Below, in pieces: positions 31,021 to 43,000 of a DNA stretch of 64,000 bases (the first letter of the stretch is position 1; each line of letters starts with the position of its first letter). The DNA comes from Pterobdella sp. o SKG-2022. Taxonomy: Eukaryota; Annelida; Clitellata; Hirudinida; Piscicolidae. A program made the translations under genes and the position numbers. The stretch covers positions 3,826,721-3,890,720 of the forward strand of contig OZ038321.1 in the NCBI GenBank assembly GCA_964035795.1, in the 5' to 3' direction. Below the pieces are notes generated by a model that saw nothing but the letters and a program-made list of their open reading frames with translations, had not been told where the DNA came from and did not search any database.

Positions 31021-34000
31021 GACTTGAAACGAAAAGCGGAAAACATGGCTTTAGTTATGATGCCGAACAAGAAAGCCAAAGGAGAAGTACAAATTTCACA
31101 AGTGGAAAGTGCTTTGCAAGTTATGGGGGTGAGTTCACAATTTCAAATTTTCATTTCTTTTATCAATTAATAAATTATCTTTAGTTCAATTTTAATAATT
31201 TCTCACTAATTATTTATGAAATATTTCAAGTTATTCAAAAGCGAATATTTGGCATTATTCTAATTAAATTATTTTTTACATCAAGGTTTTAAAAATCAAC
31301 TTAATGATGGTAATTAGTTTGAGTTTCAAAAAATTATCTATTCAAAAACACTAAAAAAAACTTTGTTTAAATATGTTATTATTTAATATAATAAATAATA
31401 AAACCAAAACTACCCTTAAAATAATAAATTATTATTATTATACTTGATGGAATTGATATAAAAACATTAAACAGCAAAAAAATAATTATAAATTGAAAGC
31501 TTTGTGCATAAACTTATGAACCAATGTGTCTAGCTATATTATAATGAAACACTAACAAACCACATTAGGGTATAAAACGAACATCGAATTTACTCACGCC
31601 TATAATGCTCTTATCTGGACACGAAGGAGAAATCTTCTGTGGCAAGTTTTCTCCCACTGGTCAACTGTATGCATCTGCTGGTACTGATAGAAAGATATGT
31701 GAGATTCTTTTTTATTTTTATGTGAAATTTGCTTCTATTCGTTGTTATCACTTTCTGACTCATGCTGGCATGAAAACAAAGTAAAAATGATGATTTTATT
31801 AATATTGTTTCAATAATTATAATATTGAAAATGTTATCAAAAAAAAACAATAATAATCAACTAAAATTTAAAACACCAGCAATAATACTAATAATAATCA
31901 ACAAAAATACAAATAATAAGAATAATCCACCTCAGTGTTATGGGAGGTTTATGGCCAGTGTGATAATAGAGCCACCTTCCAAGGACACAACAATGCCATT
32001 ATGGATTTACACTTCAGTACTGATGGCAGGTGAGATAATGTGAAAGATGATAAGTTTTGGTTTTAGAATATTAATGAAGGTTGTTGTTATTATCACCATT
32101 AGGAACAGACAATATTATTAACTATGTTTTTTTTTCAAAAAATGAAAGTTCCAATAAATTTTATTCTCACACAATGATTCCCAGGGCTATTATTGCTCAA
32201 AAACCTATTATTTTTAATAATAAAAATAATAATTATTATTATTACTATTTTTATTTTCATTGTTTTTTTTACTTATTATTATTGGTTATTATTTTTATCT
32301 TTCATCCCCAGCAACCTCTTGACCTGCTCTACAGACAAGACCATGGCCTTGTGGGATGTGGAGACTGCTGGCAGGCTAAGGAAGTATAAGGTTGAATAGT
32401 AACAAGATTTCACATAAAAATAATAAATTTCAATATTAATGTGGTTTTTAAATATAATAATAATAGTAATAAACTTTTTACTATTAATATTAATAAGAAG
32501 GTTTTTAATAAAAAAAATTCTTGTTTAATTATCTTTCTGCATATCTGTTATCAACATAACACCAACACAACTACAACAACACAACAGCAACACACTATCA
32601 AAAATATCTTTACATCACCAACACATTAAATTTCACCACACCTCTACAACAACCCTCTCACACCACACCACAGCACCATCGCACTATATTTCCACCACTC
32701 TACAGGGCCATTCAGCATATGTGAACAGTTGTGGCATAGCTCGCAGAGGTCCCCAAATGTTGTGTTCAGGGGCTGATGACAACACTGTCAAGGTTCTGTA
32801 AGGGTGTTTTCACTAAAGTATTGTCTTATAAATAGGAGTTAAAATACATTTTTCTTTATCTAATTAAATTATATTGTTGTATATGTCCTAGTAACTGGGG
32901 TTGACAGCAGTCGGCCTAGATTATTGATACTACAATAGAATGATGTATAAAAAAGGTCATTTTATTTGGGAAAAATCCTTATAGACTGCCTGTCGAAGCT
33001 AACGTCCAACTTGAAATTATCGAATTCAAGATTCGCCCTTCCCACACTTGGGCAGTTTGTCTTGCCGTTGTCAACAAAAAGAATGATCATCCACCAAATC
33101 AAATGACAACAATACCAGAATATCGGTTTGTTGATACCTGCTACCAGTCTACTGTCATCTAGGTTATAACAAAAAAGCAGTCTCAATTTGGAGACGCTAT
33201 CTTCGGGCGGTTTAACGTCATACTCAGGATCATACACAATTACACTTGTGATTATAGTGGAATTAACTTCGGGAGTTTCCAGGCTACATAAATGCTGAGT
33301 AGTGTTATAAAAAGAGGGTGACGTCATAAAAATAAATTTGTGTTATAAATAGCAGATTGTGGTTTTCAATTATTATTTTCGAATGTTTGTACCTCTACTT
33401 GATAATTTAAGTTCATCTTACGAAATGCATTGTGGAATAAAATAAACTTCTGAAAGCATTTTTTTTGAATAAATATTATTGGGTTACAGACAAATTGGTT
33501 GTGTCAAAAGTTGGTTTTTTGCGCCGATATTTGATTAATTTTTGGGATTATTTTAAAAATAATACTGTTTGAGTGAATTAGAAAAACGATAAAATTTAAC
33601 ATTTTTATTAAACCACTGCTTCCATTTACAACACTTCTTATAACATTTCTACCACCATCATTTTCATAACTATATACACTATTATCATCTTTGTCATCAG
33701 ATCTGGGATTCTCGTCGCAAGTTATCGGTTCAGAACCTCGACACCCACTACCAAACACTAGCAGTCACCTTCAATGACAAAACAGACCAAGTTATCAGTG
33801 CTGGTATTGACAACGATATCAAGGTTGGATGTGGGGTGCTAATGATATTATCAATAATAATAAAACAATAATAATATTTTAAAAATTATAATCGAGTCAA
33901 TTACTTGTAATTATATTGCAAATCATAATGCTCTAATTCAAAATAATTTTTTTAATGTTTTTATTACTTTTAAAATTTGGCATTGGTCACCATAACCTTT

Positions 34001-36434
34001 CTACCATTTCAACATCATTATCCCACACCATAGCCTCTCCATTCCTCCATCACCATTTCACCTTAACCTCGCTACCACCCTCAGTTCCACTACCATTCTA
34101 CTATCAGTCCACAACCATCGTTCTGCAACCACACAATCATACCACAATATCACCACCACCTCACAACCACAACACCACTCCTCCCTCGCTTCCCCATAAG
34201 ATCTGGGATCTGAGGAGAGGAGAGTTGGCATACGTGATGAGAGGACATAGGGACTCCATCACAGGCCTTTCACTATCCCCTGATGGATCTTATGTTCTCT
34301 CAACCTCTATGGATAATACAGGTTATTATTTTTATTGTTTTGTTATGGTTATTATTGTTTTTGTTATTATTATCGTTTTTATTTTTTTGTTATTATTATT
34401 GTTTTTACTTTCATTTTTTTATTAATAGTAATAGTCTATAAAAATTTTTCCAAACAAATGGCCTATTTTATAAATTACTCTTGTATAGTATCAATAATCT
34501 GGGCCGACTGCTGTCAACCCCATTACTGGGACATGTACGGCAGTATAATCTAATTGGATTTATTATATTTATATTATTTATACAACAAGTTGTGTTTTAT
34601 AATTGTTGGTGTATTTTTAATACCTTCAGCTTTGAGTTTGGGAAATGTTTAAAATTATTTATCAAAAATTAAACTGTCGTTTTCAATACACCCAGCCTCG
34701 TCATAACACTTTATTGGTAAAAATAATAATTATTTTTTCTATCTATTTTCATGTTGCTTAAAATCAATTTACCATCTATCCACCTAACTTATCATTCATC
34801 TACCTACTCTTCTTCCACCCACAATGCTCATCTTTCGCACCACCACCCAGTGAGGATCTGGGATGTACGCCCATATGCACCGGCAGAGAGGTGCGTCAAG
34901 GTGTTTCAAGGAAACCAACATACGTTTGAAAAAGTGAAGAAAATAATTTCAATAATTTGATCAAATCTTTTATATCTCAAAAACTCATTAAATCTACCTA
35001 CATTCATTATACTTGGCACTTGAGCTCCGCCTTCAAATCCATCAAAACTTTTTAAATCAATCATGATTGACATCCAAACCCCACTTACATTCATCATAAT
35101 TGTCATTCAAACCCCACCCACAGAACCTCCTAAGAGTGTCCTGGAGTAGTGATGGTAGCAAGGTGGCTGCAGGCAGTGGGGATCGCATGGTCTACATCTG
35201 GTGCACCACTAGTCGCAGGATCTTATACAGGTTATTTTTAAATTCATTGGTTATATTGATCTAATAAAAAAACCATTCATTAAAGGTAATTCTTATGATT
35301 TTGAAAAATAAATGGTATTTCATTGCAATGATTTTTAAGGAATTTTATTCACTAATCTTCATCTTTATAATAGTCATCAATGTATTATCTCTCAGGTTCC
35401 CAGGCCACGCGGCATCAGTGAACGAGGTAGCCTTCCATCCACATGAACCAATCAGTCAGTACTTTTTTGATATTTCTATGTTTATTTCGCAGTGTGTGTG
35501 TTTTATTGTGTTTGTGTGTATATCTTTCTGTTTTGTGTGTGTGTTTAAAGATCGATCTTAGGAGCTTTAGATCATTATATGAAGAAAATATATTAAATAG
35601 TCTATGTAGAGGAAGATGAGGATAATGAGTAGCGTTCTGTGAATCCTATAAATTGCGCAATCAAAACCCACTTAATGGTTTTATTAATTAAAATTATTCT
35701 ACAATTACATGCATTATGGACAGCTCAAAAAAATTACTGATTAGTTTACAAGGAAATGTGTAATAAACAACACTGAAAACTTATCAAATATTTATGGAGC
35801 TTTTTGAAGGGGTAACTATTATCAATGTGAGTCAAAAAAACAAAATTTCTATATGATAAATATGATATTTTTATTTTGATTAGAAATAAATTCATAGAAT
35901 GAGACAATTTTTGGATGATTTTTTTTTTATTAAAAAAAATTGCCTTATTTTATGAATTTATTTTTGAAAACAAGTTAAAATAAAAAAAAATTTTCTTTTT
36001 ATGTAAAGTTAAGCGAAACAAACAAAACTTTGATACATGATGTCTCTCAAGAAAGGATTTTATACTTTTATTAAAATGAATATACTGCATATCATCTTCA
36101 AGAAACTAATGTCAACTTGCTGATCATTGTGAATCTTATAAAAAATTCGTACGTTTTTGTTTACAAACCACGATAGCATGGAAACAGACGTGAAACGATG
36201 AGGATGATGATTATGGTGATGATGATGATGGTGATGAAACCATCACATTCTTTTGTATTGGTCATTTTTATTTTAACACAGTACATTTTTTCATTATTAT
36301 TATCACGCTTTTTTAAATAATTTTTCTATTACTATCTTTATTTTATTATTAATATTCTTATTATTATCATTGTTATTATTACAGTCGCGTCTGCATCGAG
36401 TGACAAGCAAATATACCTCGGGGAGATTGAGTGA
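31021..36434 (+). CDS. SNRNP40: U5 snRNP 40-kDa WD40 protein, complete
   Basis: Eleven exons: 31021-31128, 31569-31698, 31936-32029, 32312-32390, 32706-32792, 33701-33823, 34201-34321, 34851-34933, 35124-35230, 35396-35454 and 36385-36434 (TGA). They total 1041 nt, 346 residues plus stop, near the human length. All borders are GT-AG with matching phase. The sequence follows SNRNP40 throughout: PIMLLSGHEGEIFCGKFSP, ATFQGHNNAIMDLHF, STDKTMALWDVETAGRL, GHSAYVNSC..ARRGPQ, GADDNTVK-IWD, LAVTFND..DQVIS.GIDNDIK-IWDLR, RGHRDSITGLSLSPDGSY, VRIWDVRPYAPAERCVKVFQ, VYIWCTTSRRILYR-FPGHA and a final SASSDKQIYLGEIE. Seven WD repeats forming a propeller in the U5 snRNP and tri-snRNP; nuclear splicing factor. 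Some introns contain long C/A/T-rich G-poor tracts before the acceptor, and introns 5 and 7 carry an inverted repeat pair. Confidence 0.96.
32877..32943 (+). repeat. 60-bp repeat in SNRNP40 intron 5
   Basis: tcctagtaactggggttgac then agcagtcggcctagattatt is the near-exact reverse complement of 34484-34546 in intron 7. A third, more diverged copy in this orientation is at 47325-47380 (ccctagtaactggaattgat, aaaagtcggctaac). Confidence 0.8.
32962..33330 (-). other. Intronic block open on both strands, unassigned
   Basis: Inside SNRNP40 intron 5. The minus strand has an ATG-started 121-codon frame (starts MTSPSFYNTTQHLCSLETPE, TAA-terminated). The plus strand in one frame reads LPVEANVQLEIIEFKIRPSH, TWAVCLAVVNKKNDHPP, TTIPEYRFVDTCYQSTVI, then a single TAG, then another open run to about 33290. 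GC is distinctly higher than the intron around it. An acceptor-like TTATAG precedes the plus-strand frame. It could be a decayed mobile element, an exonised fragment or a nested gene. I recognise neither translation. Confidence 0.35.
34484..34546 (-). repeat. 60-bp repeat in SNRNP40 intron 7, inverted partner
   Basis: aataatctgggccgactgct then gtcaaccccattactgggac pairs with 32877-32943 over about 60 bases with only a few mismatches. The pair brackets exons 6 and 7. Confidence 0.8.
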
Positions 36435-39400
36435 TTATATGGGCATTTTAGAGGGGACTAATAACAATAACAATAAAAAAATAATATATTAAAATTTTTA
36501 TGTTTATAATAATGAAAATAGTTTTTCAAATATTATTATCGAACTTCATTTTTCTTCAAGCCATTTTTGAATACCAGCTATAATTATTTTCAATTGTTTT
36601 GAGTTTTTAAAATTTTTATTTATATTATAAAGTTTTTTATGTCATAATCTCCATTACATAATCTCTATGTAAATATATGAAAAATAAAAGAACTCGAAGC
36701 TTAGACGTTTATTGAATGCAAAAATTTTCAAAAGTGAAATAAGATTAAAATAATTTTCAAAAAAGTTGAGACGATCTATGCTACCGAGTCATTTCTAATC
36801 TTTCTACTACCAGCACTATGTCCACATTAATTTAAAAACAATTCATTCGTTAGATAGCGTTCTTGTGAGAGTTTAGTGTTTTGCATAGCAATAATATGAC
36901 CTTTGAGTACATTTTGTGAAAATGTATGTTCCGGTCTGTTGTTTAGTGTGTATGTCTTTCAATTGGTTAATTATTTGTTTGCTTAGTTGTTAATAAAACG
37001 GTTATTTTAATAGTAAAATATCTATTTAACTGATTAATTAGTATGCTATCAATTTAAATGATTATTCAATTAATATTTTATCTAGTTAAATTTTAGTCAA
37101 TTTATAAAGGAATAGATTTTTAAATAGAATATTATAATAAGATAAAAGAATCTTGAAGTATCATATTAGAATAAAATAATCTTGACGTACCATATTAAAG
37201 TAAAATAGCCATTATAAATAGTATCGAAATTCAGTCCTTATTGTATATGGCAATATTACATTATAATGACTTAATAATGAGTGATGTACCGTAAAAGAAT
37301 ACTTTTCAAATAGTATAGTTATGAGATAAATATTAGGAATATATTTTAGTGAATGAACGATAAATTTGTGATTACTGTTAATTACTCAATAATATTACCA
37401 TGGAGAAACAAATTGTAAAGGTTATTTATTTGTAGGTATTTTTATGGTGTTTAAAAATATTAACTTGCATTATTTTCACTTTCAAATTTTTGCTGGTTAA
37501 ACGATAGGAAAATTTTGAAAACGTTATTCCTAATCACCCTTAGCCTACGATCTACTTCCGGTCTAAATCAATATTTCGCGCAAAATGTCGAAATGGACAA
37601 CTATGATGGAAAAGTTTACATGATGACTTCATTTTTGAGCATTTGACCTTGAATTTGGAAAAAAATAAATTGGAAACTCAAAAAACTCGTTTAAAAATAA
37701 AATTTAATTGAAAATACGCAAAATCATTTTTTGCTGTTAGTTGTACCTCCGTTTTTAATCAGGCATTAGTGGAAGATTGTAGATATAAAATATTTAGTTT
37801 TTCAGTCATGTATGTGGCTTGATAATAAATACCCAAAAAATCTTCACTATAATATTGAAAAATAGGAAAAAGTTGGATGTGTAAAAGTAGAATAAAACGT
37901 TTGCAAATACAAATGTGACGTGCAATTAAATGCAAAGTTCAAAAAATGCAAACATGACGAGATAAAATTTCAAAAAACTTACAGAATTATAATTTATCAA
38001 CTTTTTACTAGTTTTTACCTTATCTTTACTGTATTGTAGTTTTACCAAGCTATAATTTAAGCTAATCATACTTTACCAATCTTTAGTTGTAATAAGGTTT
38101 AATTTGTAATTGTAATGTTTATAACCTGTAATTGTGTTAATTTATAATTGAGTAATTATTTCATATAATTATACGACTGTAGTATAAATAGCAATGTGAA
38201 ACGTGGAAATTTTGGAAGAACAAAATTGGAGAAAAATGAGAAAAAATTTTAGAAAAACCCTCAGTTAACTAACTTGATGAAACAATCAAAAAACAAAAAA
38301 CAACTTCAAAAAATTATTTTGCGTTTAAGAGTATAAATTTACTTTTAATAGAATAATTATAAATGCCAATTATTTATAATAATAATAATAATCATAATAA
38401 CCATAATGGGTATTTAAGCAATAAAATAATAATATATATATATTAAATTTTTATAATACCAATCCTACTAGATATGTGATATAATAAAAATCATATAGTA
38501 TTATATGAAAAATACTAATAATTCGATATATGCTAATGAATTAATTAGTAATAATCAATTGTTGCCATAATACTTCACTGAAGCTAGTTTTCATTGTCTA
38601 TTTTCATGGATTATTGATAAGAAATATCATTATAATTCAAGATATAGTGATCCATTAATGTTTTCTCGACCGTTAAATTCAAAAAGGGATTCGGTGACCA
38701 AGGAATATACCGTCTAAAATTGCATTTTTCAATTCAGAGAATATTTCAGTGTTTAAAAATAATTTTCTAATTTACTGATGGTTAATATTATTTATAAATA
38801 CTTAATGATGAGAAAAAAATATATAACTAACTAGAAAAATAGGTATAAAATACTAAAGTATTGAAGAATAACAAAAAAATTCAAATAAAAAATGAATAAC
38901 AAATATAATAATTTTCCAAGTTGATCGTGTGTCTTGATGTGGTAGGATAATATGAGGTTTTATTGGGTTTAATACCGAAAACACCAACACGATTTAGATT
39001 ATAGGTAAGTTAATGAAAGTTAAAACAATCCATGAAAACTACCACTGATAGTTAAACCTGTAATTATTGTTGAGAAACATTTGTGACAAATATAATAGAT
39101 AGATAAAAATGAAGAAAATAGAGAAAATTGAAAAGTTTTTGAGTTTTGAGCAAAACCCCAAAAAATCAAGATAGTTATGAATGAAATTACTTCATCAAAA
39201 AAGTCAACTCCATTCAAAGACTTGAGATGAATTGATAAAGCATATGGTAATACACCGTTAATGATTCAAACACGATAATAAACTTTATAATTGTTTAAGA
39301 AAGATAATTTAAATTCATTAATAATAAAAGACTGTAAAATATATTTCCTTTAATATACATGTTTTCATTGGTGGGGATTAGGATTCCTCATATAGGGTTA

Positions 39401-40000
39401 AAGATTTGACCAAGTTAATAAAGGGATAGATAGGAATTTTAGTGTAATATGTGCTTGGTTTATTCTTCAGTAATAGGTTGTTTGTGTAATAGTGGTTTTA
39501 AATCATATTGAAAAAAACTTGTGAATTTATAAGTATGTGGTAGTTAATAAGAATGGTAACTAGAGTTTTATTAGTTGAACAGAACTAGAAGATGATGGAA
39601 TTGGCACTAGAATATACTAATTAGGGAAGTGGAGGTGAGTTGATCTTGAGTAAGACTAGAAGAAGGTGGAAGTTAGGAGTAGAATAGTAGGGTTGAATTG
39701 ATATCTGATGGGTTTAATTGATAATTGATAGTGGTCTTAATTTGAATCCGAAGAAGGTTAGACCCTGGTACGGGGGATATGTTGCAAGATGAGCTTCTTT
39801 CTCCACCCAACCATCATAAAATGGCTTTCGTTAAGTTTTTTCGTGAAGGATAATTTCTTTTCAATAAAATGTAGGTTCAACATTGAAATTAATTTTAAAA
39901 AGTTAAAATATTGACTCAAACGTTTAAAACACTAAATCAAAAGCCATGAAAATATCCACGACCTACGGATCAGCATTAAAATACCGCACCACCCCTATAA
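36435..40000. other. Intergenic gap between two convergent genes
   Basis: SNRNP40 (plus) ends at 36434 and the CA-related gene (minus) ends at about 40001, so this interval holds both 3' ends. AATAAA-type signals are abundant but unspecific in this AT-rich DNA (e.g. acaataaaaaaataa just after 36434). No further gene seen. 39440-39770 is C-poor on the plus strand. Confidence 0.5.
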
Positions 40001-43000
40001 TCATGAAATGATGCAGCAACACTCAACAATTTCTTCATTAGGCTCGTAACGTTCCGCATGTTCACTAGCCTCCTCATTGCTTGCCAAACTATGCTCCGAT
40101 TGGAAATGCCTCAACCTCACTTGTGGCTGGCAGTCGAAAAGAGTCGTCCATCGACGCCACATATCGATTGTGGATGTTTTCGGCTGTGTAGACTTTCCTC
40201 GTTCCCATTGGTTGGATTAAACGGATGTTTTTGGCGATTCTGCCGTTGCATTCGTCGTTTGGACGCATTTCGCTTTCTTCGTAACATTTGAGATTCCTGA
40301 ACTTAGCCAGCTATATGGGGTGAGTGGAAAAAACTAAAAGGAATCAAAAAGTAAAAAAAAAACTCTAAATACTACATAAAAATAAAAAAACTATTTCAAA
40401 AAAATAAAAGCAAACTCGACCTCTTCACTGGTGACTTTGATAGAGTCATGAAAGACCATCCAAGTGACAGTCTCATAGCAAGGGGGTGTGGTGAAGGAGC
40501 CCTTGTAAGTCCAATACTTGTTGAGATTGTCTGTGGAGAAGAGGGAGTTTATGGGGTTTTGAGGGTTTATGTTATCGATGTTTTTATGGGATTTCTATGT
40601 TGTTTGAGCAGGGTTCCATGAGTTTCTGTGCTGATAATCCCTTAATGAAATTTTCAAAAAAATTTTTCATCTTAAAAATAATTTTTTTTCCACTTATGAT
40701 TTTAATTAGTTTTTAACGAGTTTTTCTGTTTAAAAAAATTTTCATTGTCTCATAATTTTATGTACTCTTAAAGGTCTTTTTCATGTGAAGCCTATTCATT
40801 GTGCGACCCAAACTTCAGTTAAGGGCGACCTAATGGTCGACTTAGTTTATATTTTACTAATAATTTTTTTTAGTTTTCAAAATAGCCTTCTGTAAAAAAA
40901 AAGCTTTTCTGGTTCTTATTAAATTAATTTATTTCTTGAAAAGCATTTTTTTGTTTTGGTTTGTTAATAGTATAAACGTTGTGATGTACTTCCGAGTGAT
41001 ATGATGAACAAAATAAATACTGGAAAAAGTTTAAATAAAGCAATACAAGTCATTTTTAGACAATGATAAGCTAAAAACTGAAAAAAAAAATACTTTAAAT
41101 TAAACAAAACTTATCGGTTCTTAAAATTTTCTTATTGGAGCACAAGTTCAAAGCTTGTTTGCGTATCTGAAATGTTAGACTTAACGTCAATCGACCTGTC
41201 TTTTCTAAATTAAGATTCATTTTGAAAAAACTTGGTTTTATTTTATTTTTTTCAAAACAGTGTTTTATTTTTTTGTATTTCTAGTGGCATTCATATGTTC
41301 TGCTTTTTAAGATAGCCTGATTTGTAGCTTAAAACTTTCAAAATTTCTTATATGAGAAATATGGAATGGAATATTTTATCCAAATAATTTTTCACAATAT
41401 TTCCAACAAATTTCTAACTTTTTTCATTAAATAAATTTTTTTGAAGTATATGAAAATATTTTCCCACGTAGTATCTATATAACTAACTCATGTTTTTGAT
41501 AAAATAATAATACCAATTTTTTTCTAGTTCATTTGAAACCAAAAATTACACCATGCACTCCAATCATCAAAACCCAAACAGTATTCTTGTTCATCATTAC
41601 CCCTTGAAGACTCATCACTAATACCACCTTGCATAAACATACTATGATCTAGATGGAGATTATAATCATCATCCATTCATGCCATCATAACCCCTCCTAA
41701 AAGCTTTTTGAATTTTTTTTCAAGTTGTTTTTTTTCGTTTTTTATTATTTTTTTATTTTTTGCATGTCGCAGCAATTTTTTTACAAACAGAATGTTTCAT
41801 AGCGTGTAGTTTTGGCTATTCAAAAACATACTTTTGAAATATTTAGATACGTAATTTCCTCTATAGAAAAAACGCATTTCATATTACTCATGACAAAATT
41901 TCTTTTTCCAAAAAAAAACGAAAAATTAGACGCAGTAAGGAATATTAAAAATCTTTTATTTTTAAAGCTGAAAAAAGGCTGTACTCATGAATAAAAATGT
42001 GCTCATTGGAGTAAATAGAACAAGCGGGAAAACAAAAAAAGAAAGTCTCGTTCAATAAATATGTTAATTTCATAATCAACCATTACAAACTCTTAACGTT
42101 GATTTTTGTGGAAAAAGGTTGAAGGGTAGTTGAAGAAATAGGGGTTGTGGTGGTTGGATAGATGAAGGTGGTGAGGTGGGATTGTAGAGATTGTAAAATA
42201 TGGTGGGAGAATGGGTAGAGATGGGAAGGTTGAGTTGTAAATAAGATGAGTATGGGGGAGTGAGTGAATCAGTAATAGTAAAAAAATGGAAAGATGGTAG
42301 GCATTGTGGTAGATAAGTAAAATTCAAAAAGTTGAGATGAACTTGGTGTGGTGGATAGTAGTAGATTGAAGTTTGAATAAATGTTTGCCTATAAAAAAAA
42401 TTGTATTAATAAATAAAAGAAAATAGGTAGTTTGATGATAAGGGTAGATAGATAGATGGTGAAAGTAAATAGATGAGAGATATTATGTTAGGAGTAAGAT
42501 ATGGGTAGATAGCTAAATGTGGCAAATAAGTGATGGTTGCTCGCATGCTGTGGGTGTGTTCTGGTTGAAATGATGGAAAAAATGATGCAAAAAAATTGAT
42601 GGATGAGAGAGTGATATAGGGTGGTGTAAGGGAATTACTTTTGGAGGGCTTGTATGAGCATGTAAATAATTTGGAGTGGAGGATGATGGGAGGAAAGAAG
42701 TGTGAGAACATTAAATGCTAAGAGATGAAGGGGGATGTTGGAATGGGTGGATCAATATCTGAAGGATGGATTGATGTGGGATTATATTCATGAAGCCCAA
42801 TCAATATTAGTATGTATAGGGTTTTACTATTATGTTTGTTTTATATTTTGGATAAAAACTGTTGAAAAAATGTTTTAAAATTTTTCTATGTTTCAATTAA
42901 AGCCATAGTTGGAGTTTTGTTATAAAATAAAACTGGCTCAAAAAAGTAATATTTCATAATTTTATACGTAAGGCGTCTAAAAAATGCTTTTCATTAGTTA

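Noticed and set aside
42076..42711. Pro/Ser/Thr/Tyr-rich minus frames that look mucin-like
   Set aside because: Result of a ~700-bp C-depleted plus strand inside an intron; no signal peptide, repeats or splice evidence.
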